Program-made: the position numbers and the translations under genes
Part shown: one piece after another, positions 44,112 to 51,910 of the stretch
Layout: every line of letters starts with the position of its first letter
How positions within the stretch are numbered: the first letter of the stretch is position 1
The notes under the pieces: model-generated
What the model was told of the DNA's origin: nothing
What the model saw: only the letters and a program-made list of their open reading frames with translations
The model's database searches: none
Source of the DNA: Anaerovibrio lipolyticus DSM 3074
GTDB taxonomy: Bacteria; Bacillota; Negativicutes; Selenomonadales; Selenomonadaceae
Length of the DNA stretch: 64,000 nucleotides
NCBI RefSeq assembly: GCF_900141865.1
Contig: NZ_FQYW01000008.1
Location: 1-64,000, forward strand
Direction: 5' to 3'

Positions 44112-44669
44112 CTAATCCACATGGAAAAATATGGAATCCAGCAGCGATACAGGCAGCTTTGGAAGCAATAGGAAAATTGCCTTGCCGTTATCCTTTAGCC
44201 ACTGGCGGTGCAATTTGTATTTAGGGTCGTATTGGGAAACCAGCTTCCAAAAGGCGGCGGAGTGGTTCATTTCTTTTAAATGTGCCAGCTCGTGGATAAG
44301 AAGATAATCTATCACCTCATCCGGTGCCATAATAATGCGCCAGTTAAAATTAAGATTTCTAAGTGACGAGCAGCTTCCCCAGCGGGAATCCTGATCCTTG
44401 ATAAAAATCTTATTGAAGGATACCCCCATTTCCTCAGACCAGTAGGCGGTGCGGCTTATGATGTAATGCTGCGCCCTGCGGCGATACCATTTCACTAAAG
44501 GCACCTGTACAGGCACTTCAGGGTGATCCTTGTAAAAATTAACTTTAAGTCTGTCCCCATCTATTTTTACTTGTGGCTTATCCAGTGTTTTTCTTATTTC
44601 CAGGGAATAGGTTACTCCCCGATATGGCATGGGATGACCGGCGGCAAGATTGCGTATTGCTTTTCTCAT
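44112..44669 (-). CDS. YgjP-like metallopeptidase (SprT/M48-type)
   Basis: This 185-aa protein carries the zinc site LLIHELAHLKEMNHSAAFW (HExxH plus downstream His) and the SRWGSCSSLRNLNFNW motif of the YgjP/DUF45 family. No membrane segment is seen. The first codon overlaps the preceding regulator's stop (ATGA junction), giving translational coupling in the rubrerythrin-regulator-peptidase operon. Substrates are unknown for the family. Confidence 0.85.
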   Translation of the reverse strand: MRKAIRNLAAGHPMPYRGVTYSLEIRKTLDKPQVKIDGDRLKVNFYKDHPEVPVQVPLVKWYRRRAQHYIISRTAYWSEEMGVSFNKIFIKDQDSRWGSCSSLRNLNFNWRIIMAPDEVIDYLLIHELAHLKEMNHSAAFWKLVSQYDPKYKLHRQWLKDNGKAIFLLLPKLPVSLLDSIFFHVD

Positions 44670-45100
44670 TTTATTGAGGTATCCATGAATTTATGGAGAA
44701 GTCTGTGAAGGGTCTGTAAATCTTCTAAATCCATGTCAATACATTTTCCCATAGCCGCTGGAATGTGAGCAGCCTTGTCCTGCAATTCATTTCCCTCTGG
44801 GGTGAGGGAAATGATCAGACTGCGTTCATCCTCCTTGGAACGCTGGCGTTCTACGAAGCCCTTTTTTTCCAGAGTCTTCAGCACAGGGGTCAGGGTACCG
44901 GAATCCAAATAGAGGATAGTGCCCAGCTCCTTGGCAGAAAGCTGCCGGTGCTCCCACATAGCCATCATTGTAATGTATTGGGTATAGGTAAGGTCCAGTT
45001 CATCCAAAAGGGGCTTGTACTTGCGTACAACCTCTTTGGAACACACATATAATGGGAAGCATAGCTGATTGCGTAATCTAAGCTGTTCGTAGTTTGCCAC
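44666..45100 (-). CDS. MarR/OhrR-family redox regulator
   Basis: A 144-aa winged-helix regulator. The N-terminal LRNQLCFPLYVCSKEVV resembles the OhrR peroxide-sensing Cys region (Cys in N-Q-L-C-F), and the wing RSKEDERSLIISLTPEG is typical MarR. Oxidation of that Cys by organic peroxides or hypochlorite usually releases DNA. GTG 45100 is preceded by AAGGAG. TACAATT-type inverted repeats upstream of rubrerythrin (45581-45594 and 45649-45662) match the OhrR operator class, so autoregulation of the operon is likely. Confidence 0.8.
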   Translation of the reverse strand: MANYEQLRLRNQLCFPLYVCSKEVVRKYKPLLDELDLTYTQYITMMAMWEHRQLSAKELGTILYLDSGTLTPVLKTLEKKGFVERQRSKEDERSLIISLTPEGNELQDKAAHIPAAMGKCIDMDLEDLQTLHRLLHKFMDTSIK

Positions 45101-45137
45101 GTTATTATCTCCTTGGGGTGATTGATTTTCCTAAAAT

Positions 45138-45554
45138 TTATTTGCAAAGCTCAGGAGCATGCTCTGCCAAAAGCTCTGCCAGAATCTTGCCGTGATTCAT
45201 TTCCTGGGCCATGAAGGTATCAAGCTCATCAGCTGCTTCATGAACGCCCAGTTTGCGGAGACCTTCGATCATCTCAGGCATCTTCTCATCAGCGGAGGCC
45301 TCCAGCTTCTGGATTTCAGCCACCAATGGCCAGAAATTCTGGTCATATTTTCCGTTTAATGCAGAGAAGAAACCGGAATGAATAGACTCCTGCATAGCAA
45401 TATTGTAAAACTTTTTTGCTACTTCAGGCAAGCCCTGTTCTCTGGCCATACGGGCAAGGAACTGATACATCATTGCACCATCGCTCTCAGCCTTTGCCAT
45501 ATACTCAATAACCTGCTCCATCTCAGTACCTTTAGTTTTTCCGAAAATACTCAT
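45138..45554 (-). CDS. Rubrerythrin-like ferritin-fold protein
   Basis: A 138-aa four-helix di-iron protein: EYMAKAESDGAMMYQFLARM, MQESIHSGFF and MAQEMNHGKILAEL provide Glu and His ligands. It lacks the C-terminal rubredoxin domain of classical rubrerythrin. Such proteins reduce peroxides in anaerobes. ATG 45554 has AAGGAG nine bases upstream; an ATG at 45563 is poorer. It is the first gene of the operon that includes the OhrR-like regulator. Confidence 0.8.
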   Translation of the reverse strand: MSIFGKTKGTEMEQVIEYMAKAESDGAMMYQFLARMAREQGLPEVAKKFYNIAMQESIHSGFFSALNGKYDQNFWPLVAEIQKLEASADEKMPEMIEGLRKLGVHEAADELDTFMAQEMNHGKILAELLAEHAPELCK

Positions 45555-45580
45555 AATATACATCTCCTTGATTTAAATTT

Positions 45581-45594
45581 AATTGTGTACAATT
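45581..45594. promoter_or_regulatory. OhrR-like operator, first site
   Basis: AATTGT-GT-ACAATT is a perfect inverted repeat 27 bases upstream of the rubrerythrin start codon, matching TACAATT-AATTGTA-type OhrR sites. Confidence 0.6.
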
Positions 45595-45648
45595 TATCTG
45601 ATGGGTTAATAATAACCGATGGAGGAAACAATGTCAAGAATAAAATTT

Positions 45649-45662
45649 AATTTTGTACAATC
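45649..45662. promoter_or_regulatory. OhrR-like operator, second site
   Basis: AATTTTGTACAATC is an imperfect copy of the first site, 68 bases further upstream. Confidence 0.5.
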
Positions 45663-45666
45663 TATT

Positions 45667-46000
45667 TTAAGAGTATTCGTATTTTCGGTCATAAAGCAGA
45701 GCTGCCAGTAGTACCACAAAGCAGGAACCAGCATTATGGACAAGGGCTCCGGTAGTTGGATTTAATATACCAAGTACAGATAGTGTAACAGCAACGAAGT
45801 TTATGCACATGGAAAGAGTAATTGCGGTTTTTATAGTTTTGATGGTTGTATTGCTTAGCCACTTTAAATATGGCAGCTTGGAGGTGTTGTCATCCATCAG
45901 AGCTACATCGGCAGCATCTACGGCAATGTCACTGCCCATTGCTCCCATTGCAACACCCACATCGGCAGTTTTGAGAGCCGGAGCATCGTTGGTGGTGATT
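45667..46000 (-). pseudogene. Heavy-metal P-type ATPase, C-terminal ruin
   Basis: The frame runs from [20 protein letters not shown] through [16 protein letters not shown] to the last two membrane helices ([14 protein letters not shown] and [15 protein letters not shown]). This is the hinge region and end of CadA/CopA-type metal pumps, about 110 of some 620 residues. A stop lies just upstream in frame, and the hinge GDGINDAP has become ITTNDAP. It is not functional. Confidence 0.75.
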
Positions 46001-46027
46001 TACTGCCTGTTTGGTTCAGCATTAGTA

Positions 46028-46113
46028 TTCGAAATGAAAACTATATAGTAATTTTCTTAAGCTAATGGACTTATTGCAAATCATAGTATTACAATGAGTG
46101 TTGGTTGTCAATT
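46028..46113 (-). pseudogene. Remnant of an Rrf2-regulator start and its operator
   Basis: This segment aligns with the 5' end and upstream operator of the Rrf2 gene at 50697-50780: CGAAATGAAAACT, the ribosome-binding region and GTATTACAATGAGT are shared in order. The start codon has become ATA and the left half of the operator palindrome has decayed. It joins directly to the P-type ATPase ruin. Confidence 0.55.
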
Positions 46114-46204
46114 GTATTTACTTTTACTATGAAAGAGTAGAGAATAAGCTGCTATTTGTGTTAGCATAATGATATCTATATGGGCAGAGAGGATAATAAT
46201 TACA

Positions 46205-46867
46205 ATGGTAGTTGAAGGAAAGCATATTTACATATATGGCGAAAAAACAGGTTCAAAAACCTTGGTTATTATAAATACCTTTCAGGGGGATGGCAGCGGA
46301 ATTTATTCGTCCATACAAGGTATGACAGATAAGGAAATATGTCTGGGGGTTGTCAGTGATATAAATTGGGCTGATGAAATGTCTCCATGGGCATGTCCAC
46401 CTGTTGGCAAGGGGGAAGCACCATGCACAGGTGGAGCAGATAAATATCTGACTGTTCTGATCCGGAGCATTGTGCCAGCTATAAAGTGTAAAATGGCCAG
46501 TGAACCTGAAGAGATAGTAATTGGGGGATATTCCTTGGCTGGACTGTTTGCCGTTTATAGCTTATACAAGACTGATATGTTTAGCAGGGCAATAAGTGCA
46601 TCAGGCTCCATGTGGTTTCCTGGATTCAAGGAATATACAGCTACACATGCGTTTTGCAAAAAGCCAGATAGGGCGTATTTTTCCCTTGGTGATAAGGAGG
46701 CAAAAACAAGAAATCCCATGCTAAGTTCCGTCGAGGAAAAGACCCGGGAAATTGTGGACAGCTACAGAGGTCTTGGGGTAGATACAGTGTTTGAAATGAA
46801 TCCCGGAAATCATTTTAAAGATCCTGATATACGCCTTGCCAAGGGCATTTTGCGTTGTGTTACTTAA
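46205..46867 (+). CDS. Alpha/beta-hydrolase esterase-like protein
   Basis: A 220-aa cytoplasmic protein with the nucleophile elbow GGYSLAGLFAVYSLY (Ser about 117), Asp in SLGDKEAK and His in NPGNHFKDPD, which together form a plausible catalytic triad. The layout resembles EntF/Fes-like or D-esterase-type serine esterases (PF00756-like). There is no signal peptide. The start could be ATG 46169 or 46205; GAGG sits upstream of the latter. It lies before the B12 riboswitch on the same strand, but the terminator-controlled leader separates them. The substrate is unknown. Confidence 0.65.
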   Translation: MVVEGKHIYIYGEKTGSKTLVIINTFQGDGSGIYSSIQGMTDKEICLGVVSDINWADEMSPWACPPVGKGEAPCTGGADKYLTVLIRSIVPAIKCKMASEPEEIVIGGYSLAGLFAVYSLYKTDMFSRAISASGSMWFPGFKEYTATHAFCKKPDRAYFSLGDKEAKTRNPMLSSVEEKTREIVDSYRGLGVDTVFEMNPGNHFKDPDIRLAKGILRCVT

Positions 46868-46982
46868 TCTTAATTTAAAGGCGATATGATAATAAAGTTA
46901 AATTTTTCTATACTAATAATATGAAGTGTAGTATAATTATGTAAAATATTTTTTCGATAAGTTTTTAATAGAATAATACATA

Positions 46983-47145
46983 AAATCAGGTGTCGTTAGA
47001 CTTGATAGAGAAGCCGGAAAAAAGCCGGCGCGGTCCCGCCACTGTATTGGGGAGCTAATTTGTAATTTTGCCACTGAAGGGGGAAAAGCCTCTTTGGGAA
47101 GGCGCAATGCAGCTATGAGCCAGAGCCAGGAGAACTGCCTGATTT
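46983..47145 (+). ncRNA. Cobalamin riboswitch
   Basis: The outer stem AAATCAGG (46983-46990) pairs with CCTGATTT (47138-47145). Conserved elements are in order: CGGTCCCGCCACTG, GGGAAGGC and the B12 box AGCCAGAGCCAGGAGAACTG ahead of CC. This is a classic adenosyl- or methylcobalamin aptamer. It precedes the btuCDF-type operon and a candidate terminator hairpin. Confidence 0.93.
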
Positions 47146-47208
47146 ATAATCACCGTTAGACCTACGAGAGATGGGGAGGGGATTTTCGCTTTGACAGGAT
47201 AATTCTGC

Positions 47209-47240
47209 GCTCTTGATCTACGTGGTCAAGAGCTTTTGTT
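47209..47240 (+). terminator. Riboswitch expression-platform terminator
   Basis: GCTCTTGA and TCAAGAGC are complementary around CTACGTGG-type loop bases, followed by TTTTGTTTTTT, just before the permease ribosome-binding site. B12 binding should favour this hairpin. Confidence 0.8.
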
Positions 47241-47257
47241 TTTTATGGAGGTGCATT

Positions 47258-48259
47258 TTGCGGAAATCTGTTTTTGGTATAGCTGCCATATTGTTGGTTT
47301 TATTATGCATCACATTGCTTTTATCCTTGGGGGCCGGTTCTGTCATGATTCCATCTGATGTGGTTTGGCAGCAGGTTATAACAGGATTCACAGGTGAAAA
47401 TGTCCAAGTGTCCCGAATTTTATTTGATATCCGATTGCCACGTAGCTTGTTTGCTGCTATGGCTGGGGCGTCACTGGGATTGACGGGATTATTGATGCAG
47501 ACCATATCCCAAAATGACTTGGCAGATCCATATATTTTGGGCGTTTCTTCAGGTGCCGGTGCCGGTGCTGTAATTTGTATAGTCACTGGTTTATCGACAA
47601 TGCTGCTGGGTTATGGAGTTTATATTGGAGCCTTTGTGGGGGCAGCTTTAGCTACGGCTTCGGTGCTGTTGCTTTCTGGAAGAAATGATAATCCGCTACG
47701 TTTGGTGCTTATGGGTATCGGTGTGTCAGCTATTTTTTCAGCATTGACCATGTTTGCCATATATGCGGCAAAGGACGAGGCCCAGGTCCGTAGCGCCATG
47801 TTTTGGTTGTTAGGTAGTTTGACAGGGATTCAATGGAAGGTTGTTCCTGTAATGATGATATCCCTGACGGTTTTAATTCTTTTTTGCTGGCTTTACCGCC
47901 ATGAGCTGGATATTATGCTGCTGGGCAGTGAGGAAGCCCGTTCACTGGGGATGTCGTATCAGCGGTTGCAGCGTATGTCAGTTATTATGGCCTCTGTATC
48001 AGCTGCTGTGGTGACATCTATTGCAGGTGTTATCGGATTTGTTGGTCTTATAGTACCCCACATGGCGCGACGTATTGGCCGTCCGGACCATGCCTCCATG
48101 CTTTGGGTCACTGTTTTGTTGGGAGCACTGGTGATGGTAGTGGCAGACGCATTAGCGCGGAGCCTTTTCCGTCCGGAGGAATTACCTATAGGTATTCTCA
48201 CCTCTTTTTTGGGAGCACCGGTTTTCTTGTGGATTATATGGAGGCAGTATGCACGATAA
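47258..48259 (+). CDS. btuC: FecCD-type ABC permease, predicted for cobalamin (BtuC-like)
   Basis: A 333-aa BtuC/FecCD-family permease with about ten membrane helices. Hallmarks are FDIRLPRSLFAAMAGASLGL, QTISQNDLADPYILGVSSGA, and near the end IGFVGLIVPHMARR. It forms a homodimeric channel in the inner membrane. The start is TTG 47258, because GGAGG lies seven bases upstream and no ATG fits. Control by the B12 riboswitch makes cobalamin or a corrinoid the likely substrate. Its last 11 bases overlap the ATPase gene. Confidence 0.9.
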   Translation: MRKSVFGIAAILLVLLCITLLLSLGAGSVMIPSDVVWQQVITGFTGENVQVSRILFDIRLPRSLFAAMAGASLGLTGLLMQTISQNDLADPYILGVSSGAGAGAVICIVTGLSTMLLGYGVYIGAFVGAALATASVLLLSGRNDNPLRLVLMGIGVSAIFSALTMFAIYAAKDEAQVRSAMFWLLGSLTGIQWKVVPVMMISLTVLILFCWLYRHELDIMLLGSEEARSLGMSYQRLQRMSVIMASVSAAVVTSIAGVIGFVGLIVPHMARRIGRPDHASMLWVTVLLGALVMVVADALARSLFRPEELPIGILTSFLGAPVFLWIIWRQYAR

Positions 48260-49028
48260 GGATATGTTGCTTGAGACAAGGAAATTGTCCCTTAATATCG
48301 GGGACAAAAATGTATTATGTGAGGTTTCAGCCCATTTTTTTGAAAATCAGATTACTGCCATCATTGGTCCGAATGGCTCCGGCAAGAGTACCCTGCTGTC
48401 CTTTCTCACCAGAAAGCGTGTGGTTGGGGAGACTAATGGAACCGATGGTGAGGTGCTTTTCTGCGGAAATCCCTTGTCAGATATGAGCTCCCAAAGCTTT
48501 GCCAGACTGGCTGCGGTGCTACCACAATTTCATCACACCATTCTGGATTTTTATGTTGAAGATATTGTGCTGATGGGACGTTTTCCATTTAAGGAAAAAT
48601 TTCAGGATTATACAGCCGAAGATCGTGAAAAGGTTCGTATTGCCATGGAAAAGGCGGGGGTATCCCATCTGGCCCTTCGCAAGGCAGGGGGACTTTCAGG
48701 AGGGGAGCTGCAGCGTGTCATGATTGCCAGAACGCTGGCCCAGGATACAGATTTGCTGTTCCTTGATGAGCCTACAAATCATCTTGATGTAAAGCATAAG
48801 CTGGCCCTAATGCACCTTTTGCGGGGGTGTGACAAGACAGTTGTAGCTGTGCTTCATGATTTATCATTGGTGGCACAGTATACGGATTATGTTGTCGCTA
48901 TGAAAGGCGGTAAAGTCTATGCCAAAGGCAAAACAGAGGAGGTTTTAAAGCCAGAAATTTTAGAAGAAATATTTGAAGTGCCGTTTTTACGTTTTGAGCA
49001 AGATGGAAAAATTTATTTGAATTACTGA
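48249..49028 (+). CDS. btuD: ABC transporter ATPase, cobalamin uptake (BtuD-like)
   Basis: A 259-aa ABC ATPase of the iron-siderophore/B12 import group. Walker A is IGPNGSGKST, the Q-loop PQFHHTILDF, signature LSGGELQRVMIARTLAQ, Walker B LLFLDEPTNHLD and switch His in VLHDLSLVAQY. It energises import through the BtuC-like permease. The ATG lies within the end of the permease gene, giving translational coupling. Confidence 0.9.
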   Translation: MHDKDMLLETRKLSLNIGDKNVLCEVSAHFFENQITAIIGPNGSGKSTLLSFLTRKRVVGETNGTDGEVLFCGNPLSDMSSQSFARLAAVLPQFHHTILDFYVEDIVLMGRFPFKEKFQDYTAEDREKVRIAMEKAGVSHLALRKAGGLSGGELQRVMIARTLAQDTDLLFLDEPTNHLDVKHKLALMHLLRGCDKTVVAVLHDLSLVAQYTDYVVAMKGGKVYAKGKTEEVLKPEILEEIFEVPFLRFEQDGKIYLNY

Positions 49029-49042
49029 AGGGAGAGATTGAT

Positions 49043-50038
49043 TTGAAGATGAAGCATTGGCTGAAAAAAGGTGCAGTTGCTGGTATGCTGATGGCCGCTT
49101 TGTTGAGTGTGGCCGGATGTGGCAATCAAAAAAATGAACAGGCGGCATCCTCCTCAGAGTATCCTGTATCCTGGACAGAAACCTTGAATGGACAGGAGAC
49201 CAAGGTGTCTGTTGATAAGGCACCGGCCCGTGTTATTTCCATGTCCCAGGCCACCAGTGAAATGCTGTTGACACTGGGGCTGGAGGACCGCATGGTTGGA
49301 ACAGCCATGAAGGAGGAAGAGGTTTTTGGTCCTGTAGCAGATGCCTACGGCAAGGTGAAGGTTTTGTCAGAAAAATGGCCTTCCTATGAGGCCTTTATGG
49401 CAGAGAAACCAGATTTTGCAACTGGCTGGGAGGTTGCTTTCACCAAGCGCGGCATTCCGTCAGATTCCATTACTTCTCAGGGAGTACCTATTTATATCCC
49501 TTCTTCCATGCAGAAGACTGATGCAGATCTGGAAACAGTTTTTGCAGATATGCTGAAGCTGGGCGACATTTTTGGTGTTCAGGACAAGGCCAAAGCATGG
49601 GTGGACTCCCAGAAGAAGGAATTGGAGCAGGTTCAGAAGGAACTGGGCAAACAGCCGAAAAAACGTGTATTTGTATATGACGCTTCTGATGGCAAGCCGT
49701 TTACAGCCTACAAGGGCTACACCACCAATATCCTGAAGCTGATTGGTGCAGAAAATATTATGGAAAACGCAGGTGTTGACAAGACCTGGGCCGCAGCCAG
49801 CTGGGAATCTGTTGTAGCAGGTGATCCGGAATACATTATTATTTGCGATTACAGTAGTGGTGTTCGTAATGAGGATGATTTCAAGGAGAAGGTCGCAACA
49901 ATCCGCAATAATCCTCAACTGAAAGATGTTAAGGCCGTTAAGGAGAATCACTTTATAAAGGTTCGTCTGTCGGAGATTACGCCAGGTGTGCGTACAGTAG
50001 ATGCTTTGAAGCGTCTTGCTGCTGAAATGAACAAGTAA
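49043..50038 (+). CDS. btuF: Substrate-binding lipoprotein, cobalamin uptake (BtuF-like)
   Basis: Periplasmic-binding-type lipoprotein of 331 aa. The signal peptide ends in a lipobox (SVAGC), followed by a Q/S-rich linker and the helical-backbone fold of the FecB/BtuF class (ARVISMSQATSEMLLTLGLE; AYKGYTTNILKLIGAENI). It captures the corrinoid and docks to BtuC. The start is probably TTG 49043, after GGGAG; an ATG lies two codons later. It is the last gene of the operon, before a repeated-family terminator. Confidence 0.88.
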   Translation: MKMKHWLKKGAVAGMLMAALLSVAGCGNQKNEQAASSSEYPVSWTETLNGQETKVSVDKAPARVISMSQATSEMLLTLGLEDRMVGTAMKEEEVFGPVADAYGKVKVLSEKWPSYEAFMAEKPDFATGWEVAFTKRGIPSDSITSQGVPIYIPSSMQKTDADLETVFADMLKLGDIFGVQDKAKAWVDSQKKELEQVQKELGKQPKKRVFVYDASDGKPFTAYKGYTTNILKLIGAENIMENAGVDKTWAAASWESVVAGDPEYIIICDYSSGVRNEDDFKEKVATIRNNPQLKDVKAVKENHFIKVRLSEITPGVRTVDALKRLAAEMNK

Positions 50039-50061
50039 AAAATTTTAATATGAAAATAAAG

Positions 50062-50100
50062 AGGACAGCAATCTCAAATATGAGACGGCTGTCCCTATTT
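50062..50100. terminator. Repeated-family hairpin terminator after btuF
   Basis: AGGACAGC pairs with GCTGTCCC, with inner TCTC/GAGA, followed by TATTTTT. It is the second close copy of the family seen at 44061. Confidence 0.85.
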
Positions 50101-50119
50101 TTATGTATTCAGCTTGTTT

Positions 50120-50280
50120 TTACATATTCAGTTGTCCTGGCAGTACCAGCTTTTCCTTAACAGGGAAGCCACGGTTGCGGTAGATGCCTACTCCAATGGC
50201 TACAGTTATCATATCGGTGGCAAGCTGTGAGGTCAGTACACCGTCAAGACCAAAGAGGTTTGGCAGAAGGGCCAGGGCAT
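50120..50280 (-). pseudogene. MATE-family efflux pump, C-terminal fragment
   Basis: The minus strand encodes DALALLPNLFGLDGVLTSQL and then TDMITVAIGVGIYRNRG to a stop at 50120. That matches the last helices of MATE multidrug/flavin exporters. The rest of the gene is absent, and the Rrf2 gene's stop abuts it at 50281. Confidence 0.5.
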
Positions 50281-50715
50281 CTATTGCCTGTTTTGTTCCG
50301 CATTATTTATATCATTCAGCAAATCTGCCAGCGTAATTCTGGAAAAATCCTCCAGCATGTGCTCCTTCACCGTGGATAATCTGCGCCCCAGCACCTGCTG
50401 AATATTGCGGCCCACAGGACATTGGGGATTTGGATTATCCTGAATATGAAATAAATCTTCATCATCTTCAACAGCATTAAATATTTCCTGTAGTGTTATT
50501 TTTTCAGGATCCTTTACAAGCTTTGCCCCGCCCACGCCTGCTGCTACTTCCACTAATCCCGCAGATTTCAGCTGTCCCAGGGTTTTGCGGATAATAACCG
50601 GGTTGATATTGACACTGGAGGCAAGAAAATTAGAAGTGGTTTTAAAAACACCATCAAACTTTGCGATACATAACAATATTTGTGCTGCCACAGGCATACG
50701 AAATGAAAACTGCAT
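50281..50715 (-). CDS. Rrf2-family transcription regulator
   Basis: A 144-aa Rrf2 protein: winged-helix FRMPVAAQILLCIAKFDG and NPVIIRKTLGQLKSAGLVEV. The C-terminal cluster region has one Cys (PQCPVGR) instead of the three found in IscR or NsrR, so it is closest to YwnA-type members without an Fe-S cluster. ATG 50715 has AAGGAG upstream. A 17-bp inverted repeat containing TTGTAA-N9-TTACAA lies directly ahead, and the same motif occurs twice before the metallo-beta-lactamase-like gene. That suggests autoregulation and control of that neighbour. Confidence 0.85.
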   Translation of the reverse strand: MQFSFRMPVAAQILLCIAKFDGVFKTTSNFLASSVNINPVIIRKTLGQLKSAGLVEVAAGVGGAKLVKDPEKITLQEIFNAVEDDEDLFHIQDNPNPQCPVGRNIQQVLGRRLSTVKEHMLEDFSRITLADLLNDINNAEQNRQ

Positions 50716-50733
50716 AATAATTCTCCTTAAAGA

Positions 50734-50774
50734 TAAAGACTCATTGTAATTCATGGTATTACAATGAGTCTTTA
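50734..50774. promoter_or_regulatory. Perfect 17-bp inverted repeat, predicted Rrf2 operator
   Basis: Arms at 50734-50750 and 50758-50774 with a 7-base loop. Inside is TTGTAA-N9-TTACAA (50744-50764). It sits between the Rrf2 start and the stop of the next gene upstream and might also serve as that gene's transcription end. Confidence 0.7.
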
Positions 50775-50787
50775 TTGTCAATTATGC

Positions 50788-51708
50788 TTACTGAAACAGA
50801 AAACCTGCACTCATTTCCAAATAATTTACTCCCTCATAATCAGGGAAGGTATTTTTCACTTGCTGGATAAAATCATCCTTGTCCTTGCATTGAACAGCCA
50901 AATCTTTTACTTTGAGGAGATACTTAATTTTTGTAGCTACAGCATCCTGTCCCTCAGGGGTATGATGGCTAGTAAGAATCATCTGGTAATTTGCTGCCTG
51001 ATACCGCTTCATGTCGTTAAGCTCAGCATCAATATAATCTATGCTTGGCAGAATATTGTGCACCTTGGCACCCAGCATGTGGCGATATACTATTCCCAGA
51101 GCAGGGATTTCCACGCTATAATCTTCATCAGCCGTTGGCAAAATGTTAAATTCTATACCAGCTACATTCACAGAATCTCCAGTCTTAACAATAGTCGCAT
51201 TGTTAGGGAGGTTAGTATCAACGCTGTCGCCAAAAGCCTGAACAAAATTATCAGTCAGTGCCTTAACACCACCCTTTTCGCCCCAGCTGGCCAAGGCTTT
51301 CTCAGTGGCATAAATAGGAACATCAGGATAGGTGTTATAGCCATTGGAGTGATAGGAGAGGAACATGCCCTTTAAAGGTTTATTGAGAGAATGGATGTAG
51401 TTATTGAGTTCCTGTACGTTTTCCTTGAAGGCAGTGGATTCCAGGAGAACCAGCCCTTCTTTACTTTCTAAAACATAGCACTCATCGCTCAGCACATCAT
51501 TTGTTTTATAAGCATGGAGCTTAGCAGAACCAAAATTATAAACGGTTACTTCGCCTTTGGTTAATTTAAGTGTAGATGCCGACGGTGCTTGAATGTTATT
51601 TACTGTTACTACAGCGGCAGCTTCTGCCACAGTGCCGGACACTGGTCCGGTGATAAATGGAAGGGACAGGGCTAACAGAGCGGGAATAATAATTTTCTTG
51701 ATTTTCAT
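50788..51708 (-). CDS. Exported metallo-beta-lactamase-like protein
   Basis: A 306-aa protein with a signal peptide (IIIPALLALSLPFITGPVSG, cleavage probably near AEAAA) and an MBL-like fold. The normal zinc motif HxHxDH is changed to YHSNGYNTYPD, so the first metal site seems lost; HH in LTSHHTPEG remains. Hydrolytic activity is therefore doubtful. AGGAGG precedes ATG 51708. Its upstream region holds two copies of the Rrf2-type operator, so it should be controlled together with that regulator. Confidence 0.75.
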   Translation of the reverse strand: MKIKKIIIPALLALSLPFITGPVSGTVAEAAAVVTVNNIQAPSASTLKLTKGEVTVYNFGSAKLHAYKTNDVLSDECYVLESKEGLVLLESTAFKENVQELNNYIHSLNKPLKGMFLSYHSNGYNTYPDVPIYATEKALASWGEKGGVKALTDNFVQAFGDSVDTNLPNNATIVKTGDSVNVAGIEFNILPTADEDYSVEIPALGIVYRHMLGAKVHNILPSIDYIDAELNDMKRYQAANYQMILTSHHTPEGQDAVATKIKYLLKVKDLAVQCKDKDDFIQQVKNTFPDYEGVNYLEMSAGFLFQ

Positions 51709-51737
51709 TTTGTTTTCCTCCTAAAGTTCAACTAATG

Positions 51738-51758
51738 TTGTAACTAACTTGATTACAA
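51738..51758. promoter_or_regulatory. Predicted Rrf2 operator, first site of MBL gene
   Basis: TTGTAA-N9-TTACAA lies 30 bases upstream of the MBL-like gene's start codon. Confidence 0.6.
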
Positions 51759-51776
51759 TGATATATTAACATCGGC

Positions 51777-51803
51777 TTGTTGTAATGTCAATAGTTACAA
51801 CAA
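51777..51803. promoter_or_regulatory. Predicted Rrf2 operator, second site of MBL gene
   Basis: TTGTTGTAA-N9-TTACAACAA is a perfect nine-base inverted repeat with the same spacing as the other sites. Confidence 0.65.
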
Positions 51804-51910
51804 AAATTTTTTAGAAATTTTTTGCAGGATAACGGAGCATAGTTGGCGAATGGTTGCAACACATGTTATTAGTGGGATGGAATTTTTTTAGTTTTAATAA
51901 GGAGCAGTAC

